From contig NC_044277.2 in NCBI RefSeq assembly GCF_004027225.2, positions 88,982,283-89,046,282 of the forward strand: a DNA stretch of 64,000 nt, written 5' to 3'. The translations under genes and the position numbers were made by a program. The stretch comes from Strigops habroptila (lineage: Eukaryota; Chordata; Aves; Psittaciformes; Psittacidae). Position 1 is the first letter of the stretch, and each line of letters opens with the position of its first letter. Shown here one piece after another: positions 51,901-63,900 of this stretch. A model generated the notes under the pieces. It was not told the DNA's origin. It saw only the letters and a program-made list of their open reading frames with translations, and searched no databases.

Positions 51901-54900
51901 CTGTAGATGTGGTTAAAACCTTTCAAAGGAAACTAGTTTGTATACAGATCCAACAGTGTTTTCAAACCCTAACTTATATCTGTGGGAAGTCAACCCAACC
52001 ACTTGCCTCCAGAGCTGCAATTTTGGCAAAACTGCTTTAAAAAAAATAATTTTACTCCCTCCCATAAGGGGGTGATGGGACACTCTTAGTGAGAACCTTA
52101 TAGTATCATTTATATGCAATTTAAAGTGGTTTTTGGGTCAATGATGAGCCTGTCATCCGGCTATTGCCACAGGTTAGCGCTGAAAATCTCAGTTACCAAA
52201 AAACCCAAACCAGCCCCAAGCCCGCTTCCTTATTGGTTGTATTTACGCTCTGTCCATGGTTTCATGTCTCCAAGCAGGAAATGGTTAACTCTGGTGTCAG
52301 CGTGATTACAGTGAACCAACAAACTGATATGGAAGATGCTAACGAAGGCTCAGGTCAGGCATGGCTCCTTCCAGTTCCTTAAGTCTGACCCAGTTAAGTG
52401 TCACCCAGGTGACATGGTGAAGGCTCTGCTTTTGTAGGCCTTACAGCAAAAGCAGATAAAAGGTTTCATAGTAGCTCCAGAGGGTGAAGCTGTAGTTTCC
52501 TTGCCTCCTTCAGCAAAAAAGTCCAAAACTCCATCTCCAAGGATGAAAGCTAAGCCTAGGTGAGTGATTTGCAGACAAAAAGCAGCAAGCTGGGTTTTTT
52601 CTGGTTTTGTTGTTTTCCCTCACCTGGGGTTTTAATGCATGTGATTTTCAGGTTTATTCCATCACTTATCAAGCAGAAAAAACAGATTCTGTTTTGCCAC
52701 CCTGTCTAGCAAAGCTGGTTGCTCAGAGTTACAGCACTTTGGAGCTGCAGAATGGTGATGTTTGGTTGCTAGTTTGGCTGCTGCTTTAGTGTGACTTTCT
52801 TTTTCATCATGGATTTAATCCAAATGCAAGATGAGCATACAGCTGTATTACAGAGAGTTTGGCTTCAGCGGTGTAACTGGAGCTCATCAGATATGTAACT
52901 ATTCATAATGAGGACCATGACCTTCGTGAAAGATCGTGTGAATCTGAGTTCACCGTGGCATTAGTAATACCTTTTTTCCAGAACTTTGCGGGACAGCATT
53001 TCTTCTAGTTAGCAAGTTGGACTTACATAGAGCTACGAGTTAGCTTTCTTCCCTACATGCCTTTTAAACCACTGCTTTGATGCTAGTTGGTGTTTTTTTG
53101 CCCTCTGCACTGCATTCCCCTCATGTGTCCTCTTCTCCCCAGTGAGAAGCCCCTAGAAGAGCCATCCATGGAGGAGTCAACACCAAGGGTATGTTTCGCT
53201 TGGGCACCACCTGAGTGAAGAGATAAGAGGCAGAGATAGGAATGAAGTTTTCAGGCATGCCTGATCTCTGCTTTTAGCAGGCTCCAGGATAAGAATGTGA
53301 TTTTGTGTACTGTGGTTTTAGATCCTGCCACTCTCTTCTCAGAAGGATGCTACTTGGGAAAAAGGAAACAGAAAAACTAGTCTGGCCAAGCAGAGGACTG
53401 AAGGCAGGTATGACACAGTCCTGTGCCTGTGCAAGGATTGGTGTACCAGGTGATTTTAGACCATTTCTAGTGTTAATGTGAGGAGGGTATGCCCATAGGA
53501 TGATCTGTCTGAACAGAACAGGCAGCAGCAAAAGCAGGAGGCTACAAATGATCATAACTTACCTCAGTGGGAACCTTGGGTCCAAAAGTGATAAAGGCTT
53601 CAGAAGCTAACTCTACTCAGCCAAAAATGACCTCACCTCTGTGGTACAATGTCATGTTGGCTTTTCCACTTTTCATCGCCCAACTGTAATCCTCCCATCC
53701 TCTAGTGAGTTGCCATGAGTAGCAGCTTCCTTCACAAATACCTGAGCTCTTTCAGGTATTGTCCCAGTTCTTTGGCATTGCGTGTCTGCAGTTTCAGAAT
53801 GTTCTCTTTCTGCAATTGTTCCCTTGCCTTCCCTCACACCCATACATTGGTCTGCTGATGTTCCAAGCTAGTGGCACTGCAGACAGAAACACACCAGGGT
53901 TTGAGTGCCATATGCAGTCTGCAGCACTGGAAGTCTGTCTTGTTGCACCCTACTCTTGCACTCTCTGCCAAGTGCCGTGTGCAAGTTAATGTCTTCTGCT
54001 GGGCAGGAGAGCAAATGAACTGTATATAAGGATCTCTGCTGCTGTTCTGGGGCTTTCTTGGGTGTTCTGCTTCAGCCCCCTGACCCTTAGCTTAAAAAAA
54101 AAAAAACCCAACCAAATGTTTAGATTAATTTTTTGATTGATCGTAGATAAGAATGGATAAATTTGCTGCAGGACTTGATCATTACTACAAGTTCTGTGTT
54201 TTAAGACCAAATAACTTGATGCAGCAAATACCGCTTGTAAAACAGGAGCAGCAGTATAGAAATTAGAGGCGAACTTCTTAGTTTGGTCATTCTGCTCCCT
54301 CTAGTGTTTCATCTGAAAAATGGGCGTTTCTTTAGGAAACTTGTTTAACGAGGAACTCAGTCCTTTAGTCATCCTACTCCTTCGCTAGTAAGAAGAGGAG
54401 GCTGTACTGTATGTTGCGCAATAATTCTAGGATTTTTTTTTTTTTAAATAGTTACAGTTTGGAGGAAGAAATAAAGTTACAGTTAAATGTTGAAAGACGT
54501 GAGAACAAATCTAAATGCAGAGAAGTGGTTAGAGAACAAACATTAAATGTTAGAATTTTCAAAAGGTAATTAAATGGCCTTTTTTTCCTTGCCTAAATGC
54601 GTCTGAAATTTTCTTTCCATTCACGATTTCTTCCTACCACATACTGTTATTGACAATTTGGGAACAAAATGTCCATGGTATAAATGGGAATAGGTTAACT
54701 TGTGTCTTCTGAATATTCCTCTTAAAATTATAAAAAGGAACAAGTTACTGTCTTTTTTTTGTTTGTTTGTTTTTGGTTTTTTTTTTTTTTTTGTTGTGGT
54801 TTTGAGTTCACAGGGGATGGGAGCAGAAACCCTGTTATTCCCCTCATGTTCTTCATGAAGTTCTATAAGGTGACTCTTCATGATTGTTGTACGTCACTGT

Positions 54901-57900
54901 CGCATGTGTTGTCTTGCAGGAAGGAAATTTATGACTTTGAAAATTCAGACTCTGCAAGTCATGAAAAGGTAAAGTTGACACAGAAGCTGTCAAGAGATGC
55001 GCTAAGGTCCCAGCTCAGCAGCTAACAGAGTAGTAACTTGAAGCAGGGGATCTCTCTTATTATAGAAATGCAGGGAGGATGGATGTGCTGTTCTAGCAAA
55101 ACAGACAACTGAGAATCTGAGGTTCTTGGTTTTTCTGTGTGGTGCTAGACACGGAAAAATATATACTTTTGGGGGGGGGGGTTGGAGAATGCTTATCACT
55201 ACTTGTATTTTGTGGTGGGTAATATATGATGAAACCACCTGCAACAGAAATTTGAGCTGTTGCTTGATCGAGGCCATGGGACATCTTTGCAGTTGAAGGC
55301 CAAGCTCTGTTTGCCTTTTACTGACCATTGAAAGCAGATTGCTAAGCGTCCTTTGCTTTGCGCTCCTTGGCTAAACCAGAAGAGATTGAAATCTTCTTCA
55401 AGTTGTGCTTTGCATGTTGGGAGTCCCAGGTTAAAGGCAGTCCTCACAAAACTTCTGTTGGAATTTCTGCTTCACTTATATTTGCAGACTGTTAGAAAAA
55501 ATCAAGTAAAAACTAGTACCTCTGCCTGCTTTGAAACTTTGACCAATGCGAGTTTTCCCAGGAAGTATAAAACTTGTTTCTGATGGCTTCCGTCAAGGTG
55601 GCTCCACTGTACAAACCCTTTGGCTTTCAGCGTCTTCCGTGGTGCAGGGGCTGTCACTGCTGCCTGCTAATGCAGAGGCAATGGGTGCTGAATAGGACAC
55701 ACCGAATTTCCGTTGTAAACTGGACACCGCCCAATCCTTGCTACTGCCACTGGGTGTCAGCATAAAACCCTACTTCATGGTACCCTGCCCCGCGTCCCAA
55801 CATCCGGGTCCAAAGCCGGTCCCACACTGTGTGCCGCACTTAGAGCATGCTGCTAGTGGTGTTATTGGTCCATTTCTGCTATGTGTTAATTTTGTAGGTT
55901 ATTTTATGGGGTAACTGGACTTTAAGACAAATACCTGTTTTTCTTTTAGGTTGCTGAAGCCAAAGAAAAGATTCTTGGCCAGAAAGTTTCCTCACAAAGT
56001 CAGAGGTACAGGGTTATATATGTACCATTTATGAACATTTTTCTCTGTGAGTGAAGAGTTCATTGCATTAACTAAGCTGCTTTAAGAGCAAAAAGACTGT
56101 GTGATGTTTCTAATAAAATAGTTCCTTGCCTAGCTGCCACAGTATGTCTGTTATAGCAAGCTGCTAGGGACTTGCCATCTCTAAGTATATAGCCTATTTT
56201 TTCCTTTCAAAAGGTGCTAATTTCCAGGTATCCCTGGATTGCTACTTTCAGAAACCAACCAAAGAAGAAAAACTTGGCTAATGACTGCATATTAACAGTT
56301 TGGTTCTCCTGCTGATCTCTTAAGGAGACCCCTGCCATTACTCTTTGGCTGTGCCCCTTCTGCACTTCTGTGACATGCTAGTGCAGTGTATGCTACTCTA
56401 ACTCATGTCTTTATGGGTTACTTGGCAGGAGTTATGAAATAGAAAATAAGAATGAGGATTCAAACAAGCTTGAGAGAAGGCAGGTAGGTTGTCTGTGCTT
56501 TTTCATCCCTAGAGCCTTTGGTTGCAGTGTGTATCCACTTGCATGAATCGTTTGTGCCCTTAAAGAAGCTGAAGTTTAAGGCTTACCCAGTGCAGAGGTG
56601 GAGAACTGTGAGCCTTGTAGTCTCAATATAGTCTACTTGTTGCTACTGAAAGCAGTGCTCTGGGTGCACCAGGGCTGCCAGACCAAAGAGTGAATGTCTG
56701 TGTTTATTTTTTCCTTCTGTGCTCTGGGATGCAGCTCAGTCACGCTTAGGCTTTCCTCCTTGCAAGAGCTCTCATATTTATATACAAGAGAGAGCAAGAG
56801 ATGAAGACAGAAGATGTTGTAAACCCCATGTTGGCAAAAAGCAGGCATCTGCCTTTTGATGTTTTTATAGTGCTGGTTTGATGGTTAACTGCTGCTGTTT
56901 TGTCAGATTTCACAGCTTAAAATATTTTAGGTATTGCACTGTGGGAGGAAGAAATGGAATAATTTGGTGGTAGATAAAGGGGAGTAGCTGGGGGGCTTCT
57001 GGGTGGATGGAGGGAACTGACTGAGCAGGGCTTACTTTTAATAGTGTCTTTAGTCCAATTACAGGAAACATCTTTTCTCTGAAAGCAACAATGAAAATAC
57101 AAGCACTGGTCAGAGTGAAAAAAGCTGGATCCTGGACTATCAGAAGCAGTCATTGCCAAAACTTAATGACTATACCCGAAAAAGATCCCGGGTGAGAAGT
57201 AAATTAAAAGGTAAGCTTGGTCCCCTGTTGACATCTAACTAAGCATGATGTACTGTACTGCAGATAAGCAAATGGTTAATGATGGTTTGAGAAAGGAGGA
57301 TTTGGCTAAGTCCTGATCCAAGAGGGAGAGAGCAGGCTTGAGGCTGGCAGCGAGGGGTGCCCTGTGGAGGAGGTGCATTGTACACCCTTGTGCTTGGAGA
57401 TCTGAGTTCCTTTCCCCTTTCTGGAGTGGGGTTCAAAAGTCCAGGTGGAAATTGGGCATCTAAGTGTCTGTGTGGGTGCATCCCTCTGAGTAATGGGCTG
57501 AAGCCATGGTTGCTGAGCTGATGGCTGCGTTGGTGCTCTTGAAGACAAGAGGAGGATCTCTCTGGAGCTGCTATACCTGCTCCACTCCTTGTCTCTCCAG
57601 AAATACAATTGACTTGGGGAATAAACCTTGAAAAACCACACAGTTTGCAGGCCATGGCACTCTGCTCCCCCTTTTATACACTGATAGGCCAGTTGTCCTC
57701 CAAGTGACTTCCAAAATTACATGTGATGATCTCTAGCATTTTCTGGTCTAACATTCTCTGCTGCTGTTCTGAACAACAGTGAACCTCCCCTGTGGCCATG
57801 CTCCATGGCTGCATAGGTGCTGCAACCTCCAAATTCAAACTAAATTGTCCTGAAAATTGGAATGTTTCTATCCCTCTCATGGAGGATGAGCCTTGCTCAG

Positions 57901-60900
57901 GTAGCTGTTTGGTTTCTGTAGGGGTGAAAAAGCAAAAGAAACTGGAGGGAGGAATTGTGCTTTATAGTGTGTTTCTGGGGGTGGTGTTCTCTCTCCAGTG
58001 CCAGTCCATGTTCCCTGGGTGGGACATGGGCACCATCAGACAAGCTGCTGAGCCTGTGCCTCTTGGCAACTGCTCTGGATGCAGTGAGTTGCATACATTT
58101 GCATGATTGCATCTGGCTTTGTTAGAAAGGGGCTTATTTGAAAGTTAACATAAATGTTGTGCAGTTTTCTCTTGTAAACGCCTAGAAAACCAAACTCAAA
58201 ACTGAGTTAGCCATGATGGAAAACTTAACTGGTAAGGCACACAATTACATTGTCAGGAATCAGGCAAGATTTTTTTCTTGCAGTGCTTCCAGTGTCTTCT
58301 GCAAGTAGTGGCAGTGACTACCAGACAAAGAAGGTAAGGAGGTGTCATGCTTACATGCCTCAGATTTAAAAAATTACATATGTAAGATATGTACAAATAA
58401 GTGGGAATAAATAAACTGGTGTTATCTATTTTCTCAAGAGTTCTGATGGACAAATAGGTCTGCGAATTACTGCTGAGATTGTGTTGGTCTATTAGACAGT
58501 GGGAAAACAAAGTCTTAAGAAAACACAGGAAACTTCACAGAAACAACTGTGCATGAGCCTGAAGCCTGTTGTTCTGAAATGACAATGTTTACTTTTGACA
58601 GATGGGAAATTGGGCAGGAATTGCTTCATGTGATACTTGCCTTGGGTGACACAGGTATCACTTTACAGGAGTCAATTTGGCTCTAGGGCCCTGCCAAGAA
58701 CTAGATCTGCCTATCCAAACACATGTAGAAATCCCTGTTGGACATTACAAGGCTTCGCCCCCATGCTGTCCTCTGCCCCATACTCTGTGATGCCTTGGGA
58801 AAGCTCACATTTAACTGTATTTTGCTGACAATTTTCAGGGCTTTTATTCTGAGTCTTATGCTCATCCTGAGTCCTGGTTCATGCATTGTCCTTCTCTGCT
58901 TCCAGATATAGCACTGGGAAAACTAACCAGGGATTATACTGATGGAGGAATTAGTAGACCAGACATATGCCAAGCAAATTAAAATACAATTTAACAATGA
59001 CAGACTTTTGCAGGGCCCAGCAGCTAAGTGCTGTGTATCAAATGTTTTGGGAAGTCCCCACATAAATAGAGAAAGTTTTGGAAAATGTCTCCAGAACTGG
59101 TAGTTGCATTAAAAGCTTTTATTTTCCCCTGGAAACCTTTTCTTTTCTCCTTTGACTGAAATGCTTTCATTTCACTACGCAACTCTAATGGTTAGAGGGA
59201 GAACTTACACATGCATTGAACTTCAGAGCAGAGATTTCCTTCAGTGTTGGAGAGAGAGCTATCAGTGTGTAAGGCATATTTAAAGTTCAGTCTCTGTTCT
59301 TAGTGTATTTAAAAAACAAACCAAACTAAACTGTTCCCCTCCAAAACACAACCCAACCCCCTGCTTCCGTAGTAATATTTAAATTAAATACATGCTTAGA
59401 CTTGCTTTTGGTTTAGCAGGGATCATCAAGGCGAAGAGCTCAAAGGGAGATGCTAAGGAAAAAAAGCCCATCCAGCTCTAAGGGAGATATACCTACAGTG
59501 GATCTTGATGGTATTTCTTTTCTACTCTTCAGTGCATTAGAAAAGTTGTTTTGATATGTGTGGGTATGTGCTTTGTGGGTGTCCTTTTAAATTTAATTCT
59601 TAATTTTGTTGTTTTCATATTTTCATAAGCACTCTGCCTTGTGATATTTCTTGTAATGGCTATGAGGGCTGGATATTGTTTCTAGATAGTCTCTTGAGCA
59701 GGGGGAACATTGGCTAATGAACTACATGGGACTAATGAAAAGTGAAGGAATGAACTTAATTGACAGCCAGAAATAAAACAGCCTTTGGGACTGACTTTGA
59801 GCCACTGTCTCTTCCCTGTGTGAAGAGATAAAGGAGAGGCTGATGGTTTCTGTTTTTACTATGTGTGTCATTAGATTGAGGTTTCTAGTCAAGAGAGGAT
59901 TCAACCTCTATTGCCTGTGTCACTTGGCTGATCTCTTGTGCAGATAAAACCCACGCAGAGGAGCCTGAAGGGAGACAGCTATTACTTGATGCATCTGCCA
60001 AGAGCTACTCCAGTGATGAGGAGAAGGCCACGCAGGTGCAGTATGCAGCACTTAAACTCCTTCTAATCTGCTGTCAGGCTACTTCTTATCTAAAACCAAT
60101 TCATCATGTCGCTTTTCTTCCTATAAGTAGACAAGTCCCTGAGAGCTTGTCTGCAATGCAGGGTGGATACCCACTTACTTTGTTTTCCTTCTGTCCTTAG
60201 AAGTTTCACAGTGCATCTGGCAAATTTTCAAGAGAAGAAGAAAGTTTTAAGAGGAAGGACTCAGGTTGGTTAGTCTCAATAACATGGAAGAGTTGTTTAG
60301 AAGTAGAAAGGGATGTTGCTGAAGTTGTCTTTCTCTTAAAAAGACAAGTACTTAGTTTTTGGAGATACTTTTTGCAGAAGAAATACCTTCTACTTCTCTG
60401 TTCTATATATCATGACAGACTATGGTATGCTTTTACATACATTCCTGGATTTATTACTAACTCTTAAATCCCATCCTTGATCACAGGGGAACTCATAGTA
60501 TAGCTATTAAGAACTGTGGATTTACAAACAGACCCAAGAGACACACAAAACCGAACTTTTAATGATTTGAAAGTGTACTGCAACTTCAGTTTAAAAAACA
60601 AGTGTCCATGAAAGCTGATGACTTTTTGGTTTTTTTGGGGTTCTTTTTGTTTGGTTGTTTTTTTTTTTAATACCTAAGAATATAGATGTAGACCATCATT
60701 AAGTATTTGGTAAATGATGACTTGTACTGATGTTTATTTCTGTTGTAGCTTTTTTTAGATAAGTGGCACTTAGGGACTTTTGAAAAGTGATGTTAATTTT
60801 TCACAAACTAATTCAAAACTGCAGCACAGTCTCTTTGTGATTGGAAACAACTGAACATAGAGAAAGTCAAGCAACAATGGGCTGTCTTCATCCTAATATT

Positions 60901-63900
60901 CTTCGTGCTGATGTAGTTCGGAGAGACTTAGTTATTGTGGCTGTGAACCAAGCCACTGAAGCTTTGGTCTTGGACAAAAGCATCCCCTTTCTTGTGAACT
61001 GGCTATGTTTGTGTTCCCAATATGTCTCTTACCTGTCCAGAATTTGCAGAATATACCTTCACTGCACCAACACATCTGCTTAATTCTGGGGGAAGTGCTG
61101 AGGACTTAATTTTTATCAGTTTATACTGTATGGTCTTACAGTTGAGAGGGCAGTTGATACCATGTAAAAGCATAAGTAGGGTTATATTCAGAAATTTTGG
61201 ATGTAGTCTGTGACTGCGTTTGAACTCTTGCTCTGTGAACCATAAAACTACTGCAGTGTGCTCCTCATGCTCTGATTGTCCCCCTTGTCCTGGGTTCCAC
61301 CATCTTTCTGCTTTCTGCCCTGTGGAGGCTCCAAAGAGGTGGTTGGTCAAACACAGACACTTCACCGAGCACAGTGAAGTGGAGAGTGAGACAAAAGGGT
61401 GATATTTTTTCTTTTTTTTTTTTTTTCTTTTTCTTCTTTTTGCAAGTTTTCCTTAAAATATTCACTGCAGCTTCCTTCACCGTGTTCCTAAGGGGTTTTC
61501 TGGGTCAAGAACTACTACTAAGAGGTAGCTGAAATCAGCTTAGGAACAAATGAGCATAAACAGATTGTGAGCTTGGATTGGAAAAGAGAATGGGAAGAAG
61601 GTGGACAACAGGGTTTTTTATGATTAGAGTAATGAGTCAAGAAATGAAATTATCTTTAGGATGGAGACATGGTAGCTTTCCAGTTACCTGCATAGCACTG
61701 GGCAGTTTATTTGTCTGCTTTTGTGAGGGAAGAGGCTTGCTGGTGAAGTCTTAATCAGTCCTATAAGTGTAATGCCAGACCCTGAAATAAAGTTGCCCGC
61801 TTTTCTGCAGTATTGGTAATTACAGTTGTGGTTTCTTCTTGAATAGCTGGTAGGTACTGCCACATACCTCATGCAGAAGAACAGCTCTTTTCTGAATCAT
61901 CTTCTATTCTCTTTGTAGATATATTAAGTGGTACAGCCACAAAAAAGCTTAAATTTTCCAGTTGGGAAGCAAGTAATTTGTCCACTGACAATTCCTATAA
62001 GCCAGAGAAACTTGTTGATTCAGTAGAGAAAGAAGTGGAGATCCAAACAGGTAAAGTCAGGCTGGCAATTAAGGTGAAGTGTTTAAATGTTCTCAGCTTT
62101 TCTTTATTGATGGTAGAAATCATAGTCACTTGGAAGCTTGAAGAGAGGTATCTGTAAGGGAGGCTATATTTTCAGAAGGTGTGTATTGTGGCACTGAGAT
62201 TGGATACCACATATGTAGAGGTGTGAATAAGGTAAATTGGGTTCCCTAACCACAATCAGCTTGGGAAGCTGCTTTACAATGTCTGCACTTTCTAGTCTTT
62301 CTAAATAATGATTGTCCAAAGTTATTAAAAACCAAAACAAACAAACACACACACACAAAAAAAAAACCAAAAACCCAAACTGAAAAAAGCATGCAGATAA
62401 TGAACAAAGTAACTGCAAAACATTACAAACTGAACAGAAGGCAACAAATAAACAGAAGACAGAAAAACAGTGGCCTAACTCTTTATTTGTTTTGGTTTTT
62501 GCTTTCCCTTGTTTTTGCTTTTGCCTTGTTTTTTCTACAGATGTTGCTCTTTGTGTTTTGCTAGTATTGTGCCTCTTCTTATATGCTGCTTTCTAACAAG
62601 TCTTTCTCAATGCATTTTGGAGTAGTTTACCTCTTGCTTGTGAGCTCTGGAAGAGCAAAACTCAAATTCCATCTCTGTAACAAATGTTGTTGTTCACATG
62701 AATGACAAACCCATCAGTAGCAGGAGGGGTTATGTTCCAATAAGCCCTCTAGTGCGGTACTAATTGCATACATTTTCTTCTAGGTCAGGAAATGGATGAT
62801 AGTGTGGATGATGTGTTTTTTTCCAAGATGCTGCATGAAGACTTCAGTGATTCAGGGGTGATTACTGCATTTGAAACCTTTATCGACCAACTAAAGAAAT
62901 TGTTCTGGGTAATGTGCAGTCTCTTAACATGGTCCATGTGTGGCACTTTCTCATAGTATGTGAAATTACCTTTACATCAGCAAGGGAGTTGATGCAAATA
63001 TCCTGTCTATATTTCGTGCCCAAGAGCAGGGTTTTGGCTGTAGTGTCTGTTAGCCTGGAGATCTTGGAGTTACACAGGTTGTACAGAATACTTCTAGGAA
63101 GTGTTATAGAAAAGGCATAAAGGAAGTTTAAATTAGGTTTTTCCTTTTTTGTCTTATTTATATGTTGGAACATCAGATTTGGTTAGGCATTTCATGTTTC
63201 TTCTTCAGACGGAAGGGATCAAAGCTTTTTAAAAGGTAACCTAGTGCAGTGACAGTGTACCTACATTGGAGCTGTGCATTGTTGTCCTCATAGGCACATA
63301 TTAGAAGTACAGAAAGTCCCTTTTGGAGCACAGAGCAGTTTCACTATGATGAAAACTATGCACATTTTTCATAATGAAAAACAAAGCAATACAGGCTGCA
63401 CCTATTGGCTAGAACATGTGTAGATCCATAAGGACGCTCTTGTATCTTTGAGATTGGAGGTGCTGGTTGCACTATTGGTAGTATATAAGCTGTATTCTTG
63501 GTTCACTCAACGATATAGGCATACTTGAGATGCAATAGCAATTACTGCTACCGTTGATTTAGCTGTAACAAGTAATGTGGACATTAAACCAAGTTTAATA
63601 TGAAGACAGTATCTGATCCATCACAAAATTGTCTTGTGTTTAAAAGCTTTGAACACACCAGACATGAGGGAGCAGACTTACACTGGATCAGCACCATGAC
63701 TTATTTTTGAGGTGGTGCTAGGTGTTCACATTAAACATTTGGCACTGAGTCCCTGAATTAAGGCTGGAGGTGGTTGCGTTTACAAATCAGTTACGGTTAA
63801 AATCCACACAGTTTGCATTAATGTTGATCTGACATGGTGCTAACAAGGACCTGGGTTTGTGCAGTTAAGTGTGTTTGAGTATGGGTGAAGCTTACTTCTT

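Noticed and set aside
57239..57655. 138-codon minus-strand frame in a SYCP2L intron
   Set aside because: No family resemblance and no splice or promoter support; it overlaps another unrelated open frame.
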